From: Sphingopyxis sp. LK2115
GTDB lineage: Bacteria > Pseudomonadota > Alphaproteobacteria > Sphingomonadales > Sphingomonadaceae
Direction: 5' to 3'
NCBI RefSeq assembly: GCF_014595975.1
Contig: NZ_JABWGQ010000044.1
Span: 1 to 64,000, forward strand
Length of the DNA stretch: 64,000 nucleotides
Below, in pieces: positions 34,945 to 44,509 of the stretch. The translations under genes were made by a program, and so were the position numbers. Below the pieces are notes generated by a model that saw nothing but the letters and a program-made list of their open reading frames with translations, was not told the DNA's origin and searched no databases. The number at the start of each line of letters is the position of its first letter. The stretch's first letter is position 1.

Positions 34945-35178
34945 CTAACCCCGTGCCCCCGGATGCCGCCGCTCGGTCGACGCCGGAAACTTCGCCAGCG
35001 CCGCGCCTTCGCGCAGCGGACGGTCGAGCAGGTCGCCGCCGCAATTGGGGCAGCGTTCGTCGAGCTGATCGGCGCAGTTCGCGCAAAAGGTGCATTCGAA
35101 CGAGCAGATGAAGGCGCCGTGGATGTCGGCGGGCAAATCGCGTCCGCAGCGTTCGCAATCGGGTCGCATTTCAAGCAT
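34945..35178 (-). CDS. DUF1272 zinc-ribbon-like protein
   Basis: A 77-residue cysteine-rich protein beginning Met-Leu-Glu-Met-Arg-Pro-Asp-Cys-Glu-Arg-Cys-Gly, with Cys-Ser-Phe-Glu-Cys-Thr-Phe-Cys-Ala-Asn-Cys and Cys-Pro-Asn-Cys-Gly-Gly. The nine cysteines would bind two zinc ions. This matches DUF1272, of unknown function. ATG 35178 follows AAGGATG; the frame extends to 35226 in the repeat region. It abuts thiD and is probably cotranscribed. Confidence 0.9.
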   Translation of the reverse strand: MLEMRPDCERCGRDLPADIHGAFICSFECTFCANCADQLDERCPNCGGDLLDRPLREGAALAKFPASTERRHPGARG

Positions 35179-35212
35179 ACTCAAAACATCCTTCAAAATC
35201 CGTTTGGGCCGA

Positions 35213-35271
35213 GCTTGTCGAAACACCGCATTTTCTTTGGACGCGGAACGACGAACGGCCCTTCGACAAGC
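35213..35271. repeat. Inverted repeat, GCTTGTCGAA family
   Basis: Perfect 10-bp arms GCTTGTCGAA (35213-35222) and TTCGACAAGC (35262-35271) flank 39 bp. It lies between glmM and DUF1272 in the same orientation. CTTCGACAAG-type elements are widespread in proteobacterial intergenic DNA. It could trim the glmM mRNA or attenuate transcription into thiD. Confidence 0.65.
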
Positions 35272-35298
35272 CCAGGGCGAATGGAGGGATAATATACA

Positions 35299-36636
35299 TC
35301 AGGTCGCCGCGGCGCGGACGGCGTCGCAGATCATGTCGACGACGCGCTCGACCTCGCCCGCATCGTCGCCCTCGGCCATCACGCGGATCAGCGGCTCGGT
35401 GCCGGAAGGCCGGATGACGAGGCGCCCGCGGCCGTTCAGCGCCGCCTCTCCCTCGGCAATGGCGGCTATGACGTGCTTGTCGTCGAGCGGCTTTCCCCCT
35501 GCGAAGCGGACATTCTTCAACAGCTGCGGCACGGCGTCGAACTGGTGCAACAATTCGCTCGCCGGCCGCTGTGCCACGACGAGCTCGGCCAGCAGCTGGA
35601 GCGCCGCCAGCGTGCCGTCGCCCGTCGTCGCATGATCCGACAGGATCATATGTCCCGACTGTTCGCCGCCGACGTTAAAGCCGCCCTCCTTCATCCGTTC
35701 GAGCACATAGCGATCGCCGACCTTGGTGCGTTCCAGCCGCAGCCCCCGCCCATTCAGAAAGCGTTCAAGCCCCAGGTTCGACATCACCGTCGCAACGACG
35801 CCGCCGCCCTTCAGCCGTCCCTGCCGCGCCCAGCTTGCACCGATCAACGCCATGATCTGGTCGCCATCGACGATCGCCCCCTTTTCGTCGACCACGATCA
35901 GCCGGTCGGCGTCGCCGTCCAGGGCAATGCCGATGTCGGCGCCGCTCGCGACGACCGTTTCCTGAAGCAGCGCGGGTGCGGTCGATCCGCATTTGTCGTT
36001 AATGTTAACACCGTTCGGGTTCACCCCGATCGCGACCACGTCGGCGCCCAGTTCCCAGAATACCGTCGGCGCACTGTTATAGGCGGCGCCGTTCGCGCAA
36101 TCGAGCACGATACGCAGCCCGTCGAGGCGCACCGTTTGCGGCAAGCTCTGCTTCACCGCGTGGATATAGCGTCCGCGCGCGTCGTCGATCCGCTTGGCGC
36201 GCCCGATATGCGCGGCGTCGGCGAGCCGCGGCGATTTGTCCAGCAATCTTTCGATCGCCGCCTCGTCGGCGTCGGAGAGCTTGTATCCGTCGGGACCGAA
36301 CAGCTTGATGCCGTTATCATGATAGGGGTTGTGGCTCGCCGAGATCATCACGCCCAGGTCGGCGCGCATCGAGCGTGTCAGCATTGCGATCGCCGGGGTC
36401 GGCATCGGACCGACCTGCACCACATCCATACCGACGCTCGTAAAGCCCGCGACGAGCGCATTTTCAAGCATATAGCCCGACAGCCGCGTATCCTTGCCGA
36501 TCACGACGCGATGCTTGTGGTCACCGCGCAGGAAATGCGCGCCCGCCGCCATGCCGACGCGCATCGCGACTTCGGCGGTCATCGGGGCCTTGTTTGTCAG
36601 CCCGCGAATCCCGTCGGTTCCGAAAAATGTGCGCAT
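35299..36636 (-). CDS. glmM: Phosphoglucosamine mutase
   Basis: Interconverts glucosamine-6-phosphate and glucosamine-1-phosphate, between GlmS and GlmU. The 445-residue protein starts [12 protein letters not shown] and carries the phosphoserine loop Met-Ile-Ser-Ala-Ser-His-Asn-Pro (about residue 100), the metal loop Asp-Gly-Asp-Ala-Asp-Arg (about 242) and the C-terminal Arg-Pro-Ser-Gly-Thr-Glu-Pro. ATG 36636 follows GAGGTGGC; the frame continues to 37443 inside the divergent symporter gene and is not used. Confidence 0.96.
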   Translation of the reverse strand: MRTFFGTDGIRGLTNKAPMTAEVAMRVGMAAGAHFLRGDHKHRVVIGKDTRLSGYMLENALVAGFTSVGMDVVQVGPMPTPAIAMLTRSMRADLGVMISASHNPYHDNGIKLFGPDGYKLSDADEAAIERLLDKSPRLADAAHIGRAKRIDDARGRYIHAVKQSLPQTVRLDGLRIVLDCANGAAYNSAPTVFWELGADVVAIGVNPNGVNINDKCGSTAPALLQETVVASGADIGIALDGDADRLIVVDEKGAIVDGDQIMALIGASWARQGRLKGGGVVATVMSNLGLERFLNGRGLRLERTKVGDRYVLERMKEGGFNVGGEQSGHMILSDHATTGDGTLAALQLLAELVVAQRPASELLHQFDAVPQLLKNVRFAGGKPLDDKHVIAAIAEGEAALNGRGRLVIRPSGTEPLIRVMAEGDDAGEVERVVDMICDAVRAAAT

Positions 36637-36805
36637 GCCACCTCTGTTGCTCGATCCGCGCCCCGGCACGGCGTCCTGTGACGCCGCGGCCCCATGGGGG
36701 CAATGTCCGGCCCAAAAACCGGTTCCCGTTTCGTCTGCAAGCTGCTCTAAGTCACGCTCAATTGCTTGGCAAGCTGACCACAACGAAGCGTGGGGAGAAT
36801 CCGTC

Positions 36806-38053
36806 TTGAAATCCGCCTGGTTCATCCTTTCGGCGCTCGTCGCCGGAATGTTTCTGGGGATCGGCGTCGACATTGCCGCGCCCGGCGCCGCGACCGCGTC
36901 GCTCGCCTTTGTCGAACCCGTGGGTCTTCTCTGGCTCAACGCGCTCAAGATGACGATCGTGCCGCTGGTCGTTGCGCTGCTCATCACCGGAATCACAGCG
37001 ACCGCCGACGCGGCGCGCGCGGGGCATCTCGCCAGCCGCGCGGTGATGACCTTCCTCGCCGCAATCATCCTCTCCGGGCTGATGTCGCTCGCGCTGACGC
37101 CGCTGCTGCTCCGCCTGTTCCCGCTGTCTCCCGCCGCGGCGGCGGCGCTGCGCGACGGACTTGGCGGCGGTGGCGAGACGCCGCCATCGCCGACCTTTTC
37201 GGATTTCATCCTGGGTCTCGTGCCGACCAATCCGATCGCAGCGGCGGCCGAAACGGCGATCCTGCCGCTTATCGTCTTTACCACCGTCTTCGCTTTCGCC
37301 ATCACCCGCCTCGAACCCGTCCAGCGCGCAACATTGTCGGGGCTGTTCAAGGCGCTTGGCGACGCGATGCTCATCGTCATCGGCTGGGTGCTCGCGCTTG
37401 CGCCGCTCGGTGTTTTTGCGCTGGGATACGCGCTCGCCGTCAAGGCCGGACTCGCGGCGTTCGGCGGGCTTGTCCATTATGTGCTCATCGTCTCCGGCAT
37501 CGGCGTCGCCTGCATCATCCTCGCATTGCTGCTTGCCCTGTTCGTCGTGCGCATCCCCCTTACCCGTTTCATACCCGCGATGGTGCCGACCCTTGCCGTG
37601 GCGATCAGCACGCAAAGCTCGCTCGCCAGCCTGCCCGCGATGCTTAAGGCGTCGGAAGACCTCGGCGTCGATCCAAAGAAGGCCGATGTCGTCCTGCCGC
37701 TCGCGGTTGCGCTGTTTCGCTTCACCAGCACAGCCATGAACCTCGCGGTGGTCATTTACGTGGCGACGCTCTTCGGGCTCGAATTGACACCATGGGAAAT
37801 GGCGGCCGGACTCGCGGTTGCAGTCGGCGCGGCGTTGAGCGCGGTCAGCCTGCCAGGGTCGATCAGCTTCGTCACCTCGATCGCACCCATCGCCACCGCG
37901 ATGGGCGTGCCCGTCGCCCCGCTCGGCCTGCTTGTCGCGGTGGAAACTTTCCCCGACATATTCCGCACCGTCGGCAATGTCGTCGCCGATGTCACCGCGA
38001 CCCGCTTCGCCGCTGGCGAAGACGCGCACCCGCCCACAGGAGAAAGGCCATGA
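36806..38053 (+). CDS. Dicarboxylate/amino acid:cation symporter (DAACS family)
   Basis: A 415-residue membrane protein with about eight helices and the serine-rich hairpin [10 protein letters not shown] (about residue 272) of glutamate/dicarboxylate symporters. The TM7 motif Asn-Met-Asp-Gly-Thr of transporters such as GltP and DctA is replaced by Ser-Thr-Ala-Met-Asn, so substrate and cation coupling are uncertain. I chose the TTG at 36806 because GGGGAG precedes it and the first helix follows. It overlaps the aldo/keto reductase downstream by ATGA. Confidence 0.85.
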   Translation: MKSAWFILSALVAGMFLGIGVDIAAPGAATASLAFVEPVGLLWLNALKMTIVPLVVALLITGITATADAARAGHLASRAVMTFLAAIILSGLMSLALTPLLLRLFPLSPAAAAALRDGLGGGGETPPSPTFSDFILGLVPTNPIAAAAETAILPLIVFTTVFAFAITRLEPVQRATLSGLFKALGDAMLIVIGWVLALAPLGVFALGYALAVKAGLAAFGGLVHYVLIVSGIGVACIILALLLALFVVRIPLTRFIPAMVPTLAVAISTQSSLASLPAMLKASEDLGVDPKKADVVLPLAVALFRFTSTAMNLAVVIYVATLFGLELTPWEMAAGLAVAVGAALSAVSLPGSISFVTSIAPIATAMGVPVAPLGLLVAVETFPDIFRTVGNVVADVTATRFAAGEDAHPPTGERP

Positions 38054-39045
38054 AATATCGCACGCTGGGCCACGGCCTCGCCGTTTCCGCCATCGGCATC
38101 GGTTGCATGCCGATGATCAGGGGGGGCAACATCCTTTATGGCGAGGCGGCGGATCTCGACGAATCGACGCGCACCATCCACCGTGCGATCGACCTTGGCG
38201 TCACCTTTTTCGATACCGCGCAAATCTATGGCCCGTTCAGCAACGAGGAGCTGCTGGGCCAGGCGATCAAGGGCAAGCGCGACGGACTGGTCATCGCGAC
38301 GAAGTTCGGTTTCCGGTTCGAGGGCAAGCAGATCACCGGTGTCGATGGATCGCCCGAAAATGCGCGCAAAAGTTGTGAAGGCTCGCTTCGGCGGCTCGGC
38401 ATCGACACAATCGACCTTTTTTACCAGCACCGCGTCGACCCCGACGTGCCGATCGAGGAAACCGTCGGCGGGATGATGGAGCTGGTGAAAGAAGGCAAGG
38501 TCCGTCACATCGCGCTTTCGGAAGCCGGTCCCGAAACGCTGCGCCGTGCCGCCGCGGCCGCGCCGATCACCGCGTTGCAAAGCGAGTATTCAATCTGGGA
38601 GCGAGAGGTGGAGGACGACATCCTGCCCGTCTGCCGCGAACATGGCATCGGCTTCGTGCCCTATTCGCCGCTTGGGCGCGGCTTCCTCGCGGGCGCGGTG
38701 CGCAGCCGCGATGATCTACCCGACCATGACTGGCGGAGGAACGATCCCCGCTATTCGGACGAAAACCTCCCTGCCAACCTCGCGATCGTCGATGCGATCG
38801 GCGCGGTCGCCGCCAAGCATGGCGCGTCAAAGGCGCAGGTCGCGCTCGCCTGGCTGCTCGCGCAGGGCAAGGACATTGTCCCCATCCCCGGCACCAAGCG
38901 CCGCGCGACGATGGAGGACAGCATTGGCGCCGCCGACATCACGCTGACCGCCGCCGACCTCGCGGCGATCGACGCCGCCGCGCCCAGGGGAGGCACGAGC
39001 GGCCCGCGCTATGGCGAACAGGGAATGCGGATGGTGCGGCTTTGA
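38050..39045 (+). CDS. Aldo/keto reductase, YajO/AKR13-like
   Basis: A 331-residue barrel enzyme. Asp and Tyr of the catalytic set lie in Phe-Phe-Asp-Thr-Ala-Gln-Ile-Tyr-Gly (about residues 56-64), Lys in Ile-Ala-Thr-Lys-Phe-Gly (about 87) and His in Tyr-Gln-His-Arg-Val-Asp (about 128). The C-terminal Ile-Pro-Ile-Pro-Gly-Thr-Lys-Arg is the usual NADP-binding segment of this group. Translational coupling to the symporter suggests it may act on what that transporter imports. Confidence 0.9.
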   Translation: MKYRTLGHGLAVSAIGIGCMPMIRGGNILYGEAADLDESTRTIHRAIDLGVTFFDTAQIYGPFSNEELLGQAIKGKRDGLVIATKFGFRFEGKQITGVDGSPENARKSCEGSLRRLGIDTIDLFYQHRVDPDVPIEETVGGMMELVKEGKVRHIALSEAGPETLRRAAAAAPITALQSEYSIWEREVEDDILPVCREHGIGFVPYSPLGRGFLAGAVRSRDDLPDHDWRRNDPRYSDENLPANLAIVDAIGAVAAKHGASKAQVALAWLLAQGKDIVPIPGTKRRATMEDSIGAADITLTAADLAAIDAAAPRGGTSGPRYGEQGMRMVRL

Positions 39046-39176
39046 CTGCTTCCGGCCGGAAGCGGCCATAACCGGAAACGAAGGACCCTTCGCTGAAGGG
39101 GATGAGCCTAAACCCCCGCCACGTCCCGTCGCCACCCCACGGCGGACCTGCAACGCCCCGTGTCTGGCAGGAAAAA

Positions 39177-39878
39177 CTATTCCACCCAGCGCCAGATCCC
39201 GGCGACCATATAGCCGAGCGCCCCGTGCGCCCAGCTCGCCGCAAGCCAGACGACGAACCCGCCCAGCAGCGCGTGCGCGCGCGGCATGGCGTCGCTCCAC
39301 GGCGCGGCGCCGCCAAGCTGCCGCGCAAAGGGAATGAAGCTCGTCCGTGCCGCCCAGCCGCGCCACGCGTCGCCCATCAGCCGCGCCTTCTTGACGTCCT
39401 GCCCCGCCGATCCGGCAAGTGCGAGGAAGGCGATCATCGCCGACAATATAATCTGCCCCGGCGTCGGCATCACCATGACATGCGCCAGCGCCCACAAGGC
39501 AAAGCCCCACATCATCGGATGCCGCGTAATCGCGAACACGCCGCGCGGCGCCGCGGCGGCGGCCTTTTCGGCACCCGGCGCCGCCAGCGCGGGATTGCCG
39601 ACCAGCGATCCCACGAACAAGATGCTCGCGAACAGCACGATCATCGACGCCAGGATCCACAGGCCATCGCCGACCGCCCACAGCGGCGGCTCGGGCGGCA
39701 TCCCGCGCCACGCCTGCACCACCAGGATGAAGGTCGCGATCGCAACGATCGAATAGACGATCTGGAACCCCCGCTCGCCCAACCGGCTCGCCAGCCCCGC
39801 GCGCAGCGGATGCGACAGCAGCAAATGGGTGCCGACGAACAGGACGCAGGTGGTAATCAGCAGCGACATCGGTTGCAT
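39177..39878 (-). CDS. NnrU family membrane protein
   Basis: A 233-residue protein with about six hydrophobic segments and the NnrU pattern: His-Leu-Leu-Leu-Ser-His-Pro-Leu-Arg near the start and Ile-Thr-Arg-His-Pro-Met-Met-Trp-Gly-Phe in the middle, shared with isoprenylcysteine methyltransferase-like membrane proteins. NnrU was first linked to nitric-oxide respiration, but most homologues, as here, lie away from such genes. ATG 39878 is preferred; a GTG at 39887 is in frame. It is preceded by an AT-rich promoter-like region. Confidence 0.85.
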   Translation of the reverse strand: MQPMSLLITTCVLFVGTHLLLSHPLRAGLASRLGERGFQIVYSIVAIATFILVVQAWRGMPPEPPLWAVGDGLWILASMIVLFASILFVGSLVGNPALAAPGAEKAAAAAPRGVFAITRHPMMWGFALWALAHVMVMPTPGQIILSAMIAFLALAGSAGQDVKKARLMGDAWRGWAARTSFIPFARQLGGAAPWSDAMPRAHALLGGFVVWLAASWAHGALGYMVAGIWRWVE

Positions 39879-39962
39879 GGCGGACACCCTGGCTGGTCGT
39901 TAATCCGTTCGCGTCTTCGACCGCTGATCCTTCAGGCGAGTCGCGATGTTTGCAGTGACAAC

Positions 39963-39991
39963 ATCTTGGACGACAAAGATAACATCGTCAA
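39963..39991 (-). promoter_or_regulatory. Promoter-like region upstream of the NnrU gene
   Basis: On the minus strand TTGACG (39991-39986) and CAAGAT (39968-39963) are spaced 17 bp, about 85 bp before the NnrU start. Around it the DNA is unusually AT-rich for this genome, with three related ACAACAT/ATAACAT/TCAACAT words between 39955 and 39995 that could be a repeated operator. Confidence 0.4.
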
Positions 39992-40030
39992 CATGGTGTC
40001 GGACAATGAGCTATATATATGCCCCAACAC

Positions 40031-40057
40031 GCCACCCCGGCGGAGGCCGGGATGACG
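40031..40057. repeat. Half copy of the GTCATCCCGGC repeat
   Basis: The sequence CCCCGGCGGAGGCCGGGATG-ACG matches one arm of the inverted repeat at 19789-19870 and folds as a short hairpin. It lies between the amidohydrolase stop (40068, minus strand) and the NnrU promoter region, where it may act as a terminator. Confidence 0.55.
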
Positions 40058-40067
40058 AAACCAATAG

Positions 40068-41369
40068 CTATCTGTCATACGCCTTCGGCAGCGCGCCCTC
40101 CTGCGGCGTCGCATAACGATCGCGCAGGCGGTCCTGCCGCGTGGTCAGCGACTGGGCCTTGCCGTCGATCCAGATCGCGACGGGTCGGCTGCCCAGTTCG
40201 AGCGGGTCGTCGTCCCAGATCACGACATCGCCCGCCCGGCCGGGACGCAACGATCCGATGCTGCCGTCCATGCCCGCCGCCCGCGCGGGCGCGCTGCTGA
40301 TCGCGGCAAAGGCCTGGTCCCACGTCATCCCGCTTGCACCGGGAAGGCGCGTCAGCCCCACGAGATTGCCCGCATATTGCGTCGCATACCCCATCTTGTG
40401 CGCATCGTCGTCGTCGAACACGCCGACCGATACATCGACCCCCGCGGCCTTCAGCCGCCCGGCGTTCGATTGCGTCGCCGCCAGCCTTTCGAAACTGTCG
40501 GGCAGATCGCTCAGCGGCGAGACGAGCACGGGCACCTTCGCTGCGGCGATCTCGCGCGCGACGAGCCAGCCGTCGGTGACGCCGACGAGCACCAGCTTCA
40601 TCGCCGGAAACTCGCCCTTCAGTTTCAGCACATTGACGATATCCGCGGCGCGGTCGACGCGCACGAACAGCGGCGTCGTGCCGTTGATCACGCGCACCAG
40701 CGCCTCGACATCGGCGCGCTGGAGCATCGCGTCGTTTCCCCATTCGGCGAGTGCCTCGGGATTGCGGGCATAGCTGCGCGCCGCCAGCAATTGTTCGCGG
40801 AAGAGCAGGAAGGTCGCCGCGCGGCTGCCGCCCGCCTTTGCCGATCCGTCCTCGCCAAACGCCACAAATTGCAAAGCCCGCGGCTTGGTGACCATATCCA
40901 TGTCGTCGGCCAGATCGACGACCGCGCCCTGCCCGGCGAACAAATTGCTGCTGCCGCCCGGCACGACGATGGCGCGCGTCACCCCCGACGCGCGGTTGAC
41001 CGCGACGGGCGACCCCATCGGGTTCAGTGCAGGCGCAATGTCGAGCCCCGCGGAAAAGCGCGTGCGCGGCGCCGAACGGTCGTTGGTGCCGCTGACCGCA
41101 TCGACCTCGACCAGCCCGACGCGGCTGAACGCCGCGACGATGCCCGGCGTCACATAACGCCCCTCGGCATCGACGCGCTCGATGCCCGCAGGCACCGCGA
41201 CGCCGGCACCCGCCGCGACGACTTTGCCGCCGCGCACGACAACAGTGCCGCCCTCGATCGGTGCGCTGCCGTCGCCGATGACGAGCCTGGCGTTGGTGAT
41301 GGCGATGTCCTGGGCGGCGGCGGGAAGCGCGATCAACGCCGCCGCCGAAAGGAGAAGCGTGCGCATCAT
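40068..41369 (-). CDS. Amidohydrolase-family protein lacking the metal-binding HxH
   Basis: A 433-residue exported protein (signal peptide about residues 1-19, ending Ala-Ala-Ala-Gln) with amidohydrolase N- and C-terminal sandwich features: Gly-Arg-Tyr-Val-Thr-Pro-Gly-Ile-Val and Leu-Arg-Pro-Gly-Arg-Ala-Gly-Asp-Val-Val-Ile-Trp. Where active family members have Asp-x-His-x-His, it has Val-Ala-Ala-Phe-Ser-Arg-Val, so a normal binuclear metal site is unlikely. It overlaps the next amidohydrolase gene by 4 bp or less and probably pairs with it. Confidence 0.85.
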   Translation of the reverse strand: MMRTLLLSAAALIALPAAAQDIAITNARLVIGDGSAPIEGGTVVVRGGKVVAAGAGVAVPAGIERVDAEGRYVTPGIVAAFSRVGLVEVDAVSGTNDRSAPRTRFSAGLDIAPALNPMGSPVAVNRASGVTRAIVVPGGSSNLFAGQGAVVDLADDMDMVTKPRALQFVAFGEDGSAKAGGSRAATFLLFREQLLAARSYARNPEALAEWGNDAMLQRADVEALVRVINGTTPLFVRVDRAADIVNVLKLKGEFPAMKLVLVGVTDGWLVAREIAAAKVPVLVSPLSDLPDSFERLAATQSNAGRLKAAGVDVSVGVFDDDDAHKMGYATQYAGNLVGLTRLPGASGMTWDQAFAAISSAPARAAGMDGSIGSLRPGRAGDVVIWDDDPLELGSRPVAIWIDGKAQSLTTRQDRLRDRYATPQEGALPKAYDR

Positions 41370-42778
41370 TTCACATCTCCCTCACCCGGCTGCCCCAGTT
41401 CGAAATCGCTCACCGGACGACGTTTCGGGTCCATCGCGTCGAACATCAGCGCGCCGTCGATCCACACTTTTTCAGGGCGGGTATAGGCGCTGAACGGATT
41501 GCCGTTCCACAGCACGACGTCGGCCATTTTTCCGACTTTCAGGCTGCCCGTCTGTTCGGAAATGCCCAGCGCCTTGGCCGGGTTATACGACAGCCAGCTC
41601 CACGCCACCGCGTCGCTGACGTCGATGCCCATGCGGCGTCCGGCCTTCAGCGCCTTCGCCGCTTCCTGGTTCAGCCGCTGGATCTGGTTCGCATCATCGG
41701 AATGGACGATCGCGCAGGCGCCCGCCTTGTGAACCAGCGGGACATTTTCGTTCACGCTGTCATAGGCTTCCATCTTGAAGCCCCACCAGTCGGCCCACAT
41801 CGCCGAACAAATGCCCTCTTTCGCGAGCAGATCGGCAATCTTGTAGCTTTCGACCGCGTGGTGAAAGGTCGAAACCTTGTAACCAAACTCCTTTGACATA
41901 TCGATCACCAGCGCCATTTCGTCGGCGCGGTAGCAGTGATTGTGGATCAGGATTTCGCCCGCCAGCACCCCCGCAAGCGTTTCCATCGCCAGGTCGCGGT
42001 CCACCGCCTTGCCTTCGTCCATTTTCTTTTTGTACGCGGCTGCCTTTGCCCAGGTCTGGCGGTTGACCGCGAAATTGCCCATGCGGGTCGAAGGCATCCG
42101 CCCCTTGCCGCCATAGACGCGCTTCGGATTCTCGCCGCACGCCATTTTCAGGCCATAGGGCGCGCCCGGGAACTTCATCCCCTGCACCGTGCGCGAGGGC
42201 ACATTCTTGAGCGTGATCGACCGCCCGCCCATCAGGTTCGCGCTGCCCGGCAGGATTTGCAGCGCGGTGACGCCGCCGTTCGCCAGTGCGCGGCTGAACC
42301 CCGGATCCTGCGGCCAGACGCTATGTTCGGACCAGACTTCGGGCGTCGTCGGCGACGTCGCCTCATTGCCGTCATCATGCGCATCGACGCCGGGCGAAGG
42401 ATAGTCGCCAAGGTGGCTGTGAATGTCGATGATACCCGGCGTGACGAACTTGCCGCTGCCGTCGATCACATCGTAACCCGCCGGGACCAAAGTGTCGGCG
42501 CCGCCCACCGCTTCGACCTTGCCGCTCGCGAACAGCACGACGCCATCGTCGATCCGCCCGCCCTCGCCGTCAAAGATCGTCACCCCGCGCACCGCCGTCG
42601 GCCGCCCCGGATAGGGCGTATAGGTCGACGGATAGGGGTTCTTGTCAAACTTCACCGGTTTGTCGGCGCTGGCGGCGGGTTTGTCCCCCGCCGACGCCGT
42701 TGTCTTGCCTGTCGCCGCACAGCCGACGAGCGCCAGCGATACCGCAGCCAGCAGGCCGCCTTTCACGCCAGTCCTCAT
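41366..42778 (-). CDS. Amidohydrolase lipoprotein
   Basis: A 470-residue amidohydrolase with a lipobox Leu-Ala-Leu-Val-Gly-Cys near residue 20, an Ala/Lys-rich linker, and the metal motif Asp-Ile-His-Ser-His near residue 118. Further His candidates are Ile-His-Asn-His-Cys and Ser-Thr-Phe-His-His, and the C-terminal Asp is in His-Ser-Asp-Asp-Ala. Related enzymes are Xaa-Pro and other dipeptidases or imidazolonepropionase-like hydrolases. It lies 3 bp after the peptide transporter and upstream of the HxH-less paralogue, which points to peptide use. Confidence 0.88.
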   Translation of the reverse strand: MRTGVKGGLLAAVSLALVGCAATGKTTASAGDKPAASADKPVKFDKNPYPSTYTPYPGRPTAVRGVTIFDGEGGRIDDGVVLFASGKVEAVGGADTLVPAGYDVIDGSGKFVTPGIIDIHSHLGDYPSPGVDAHDDGNEATSPTTPEVWSEHSVWPQDPGFSRALANGGVTALQILPGSANLMGGRSITLKNVPSRTVQGMKFPGAPYGLKMACGENPKRVYGGKGRMPSTRMGNFAVNRQTWAKAAAYKKKMDEGKAVDRDLAMETLAGVLAGEILIHNHCYRADEMALVIDMSKEFGYKVSTFHHAVESYKIADLLAKEGICSAMWADWWGFKMEAYDSVNENVPLVHKAGACAIVHSDDANQIQRLNQEAAKALKAGRRMGIDVSDAVAWSWLSYNPAKALGISEQTGSLKVGKMADVVLWNGNPFSAYTRPEKVWIDGALMFDAMDPKRRPVSDFELGQPGEGDVK

Positions 42779-42781
42779 GGA

Positions 42782-44365
42782 TTACACCCCCTTGGGTTCG
42801 GGATGGACGCCTGCGGCCTGCGGCTCGGCCAGTTCCTTGCTGCCCGCCAGTTCATCGGCGTCGCGCAGCGTGTCGAGGTGCATCAGCTTCCTGATCAGCG
42901 GCGATACGACGATCACCAGCACGCCAAAGCCGATCGCCCACAGGCCGATCGTCTGATAGACGTCGAGCACCAGCGCCTTGCCCGCGCCTTCGCCACTCGC
43001 CCTTTCGGAACCCGTCGCCGCGGCAATCAGGCCCGCGGCGAAATTGCCCGTTGCAGAGGCGAAGAACCACGTCCCCATAATCAGGCTCGCCATGTGCGCG
43101 GGCGCCAGCCGGTTCATCGCGCTGAGCCCGACAGGCGACAGGCAGAGTTCGCCGGTCGTGTGGAGCAGATAGATGAGGAAGATGAACAGAACCGGGGTGG
43201 CGTTGCCCATGCCGACCGCTTCGGCGCCCCATTTGAGGACGAGGAAGCCGAGGCCGAGCTGGAGCATCGCAAGGCCGAACTTCGCGGGCGCCGACGGTTC
43301 CATGTTGCGGCGGCCCAGCCACGTCCAGAGCGCCGCGAACAGCGGCGCCAGCAGGACGATATAACCGGCGTTGAGCGACTGGAACACCGATGCGGGCACT
43401 CCGGCACGGTCGACATAGCGATCGGTGAACAGGTTGAGCGACGACCCCGCCTGCTCGAACAGCGCCCAGAACAGGATCGAACCCAGGATCAGGAACATCG
43501 CGGCAAAGATGCGGTCGCGATCTTCCGACGGCAGCTTCACCACCGCGGTGAAGATGACATAGGCGACGAGGATCGCCCCCGCAACGCCGAGCAAGGTGCC
43601 GACAACCGCCTGATTCTGCACCATCCACCAGCAGACGCCGACGGCGACAATGCCGACGATGTAGAGCAGCCATTCGAGCTTGATACCCATCACCGGTGCG
43701 GCAAGCTTCGCCGGATCGGGCGCTTCGCCGCGGCCGAGGAGCAGTGGCTTGCCCCAGATAAAGACGATCAGGCCCAGCAGCATCCCGAAGCCCGCGGCGC
43801 CAAACCCATAGGCCCAGCCATAGGTTTCACCGAGATAGCCACAGAGCAGCGAACCGAGGAAGGCGCCAAGATTGATGCCCATATAGAAGATCGTATAGGC
43901 CCCGTCGCGGCGCACGTCGGTGCGCGGATAGAGCTGGCCGACGATCACCGAGATATTGGCCTTGAGGAAACCCGAACCGACGATGATGAAGGCGAGCGCC
44001 AGCCAGAAGATGTTGAGGCTGGCGGGATCCTGCCCGCCGTCGCCTTCGAACCCCATGATGAAATGACCGAAGGTCAGCAATATTGCGCCATAGAGCACCG
44101 CCTTGCGCTGCCCCAGCCATTTGTCGGCCAGATAGCCGCCAAGCACTGGCGTTATATAGACGAGCGCCGTGTAAGCGCCGTAGATGACGCCCGATTCACT
44201 GTCCGAAAACAGCCAGTGCTTCGTCAGGTAGAAAATCAGCAGCGCGCGCATCCCGTAATAGGAAAAACGCTCCCACATTTCGGCGAAAAAGAGGACGAAA
44301 AGCCCCTTCGGGTGGCCGAGGAACGTCCCGGCGGCATCCCCGTGCTGGGCATAGGCTTTGGTCAT
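42782..44365 (-). CDS. POT-family proton:oligopeptide symporter
   Basis: A 527-residue MFS peptide transporter with 12-14 helices. The proton-coupling motif Glu-x-x-Glu-Arg appears as Ala-Glu-Met-Trp-Glu-Arg-Phe-Ser-Tyr-Tyr-Gly near residue 30, with Phe-Tyr-Met-Gly-Ile-Asn-Leu-Gly-Ala-Phe near 165. It imports di- and tripeptides. The two amidohydrolases directly downstream on the same strand would be its functional partners. The upstream region holds a dense TTGCG/CGCAA cluster. Confidence 0.93.
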   Translation of the reverse strand: MTKAYAQHGDAAGTFLGHPKGLFVLFFAEMWERFSYYGMRALLIFYLTKHWLFSDSESGVIYGAYTALVYITPVLGGYLADKWLGQRKAVLYGAILLTFGHFIMGFEGDGGQDPASLNIFWLALAFIIVGSGFLKANISVIVGQLYPRTDVRRDGAYTIFYMGINLGAFLGSLLCGYLGETYGWAYGFGAAGFGMLLGLIVFIWGKPLLLGRGEAPDPAKLAAPVMGIKLEWLLYIVGIVAVGVCWWMVQNQAVVGTLLGVAGAILVAYVIFTAVVKLPSEDRDRIFAAMFLILGSILFWALFEQAGSSLNLFTDRYVDRAGVPASVFQSLNAGYIVLLAPLFAALWTWLGRRNMEPSAPAKFGLAMLQLGLGFLVLKWGAEAVGMGNATPVLFIFLIYLLHTTGELCLSPVGLSAMNRLAPAHMASLIMGTWFFASATGNFAAGLIAAATGSERASGEGAGKALVLDVYQTIGLWAIGFGVLVIVVSPLIRKLMHLDTLRDADELAGSKELAEPQAAGVHPEPKGV

Positions 44366-44425
44366 GGCGACCCTTCCCTGGATATGATGTTGGCCCCGGA
44401 AACGGGGCAGATGGCGGTAACACTA

Positions 44426-44509
44426 ACGCAAAAATTGCGTATGGGAAGAATCTAATTGCGCGCGAAACCATCGCGATCGGGACGGACAATGTTGCGAACC
44501 GTTCGCAAC
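44426..44509. promoter_or_regulatory. TTGCG dyads between peptide transporter and nitroreductase
   Basis: Two exact dyads share the TTGCG half-site: ACGCAA-AAA-TTGCGT (44426-44440) and GTTGCGAA-CCG-TTCGCAAC (44491-44509). Further TTGCG or CGCAA words lie at about 44456, 44512 and 44522. The cluster fills the 172-bp spacer between the divergent transporter and nitroreductase genes and looks like a multi-site operator. The regulator is unknown. Confidence 0.55.

Noticed and set aside
41936..44455. An 839-codon open frame on the plus strand
   Set aside because: It lies antisense to the peptide transporter and amidohydrolase genes, is rich in Arg, His and Asp without any domain pattern, and has no ribosome binding site. 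Long antisense frames are expected at this GC content.
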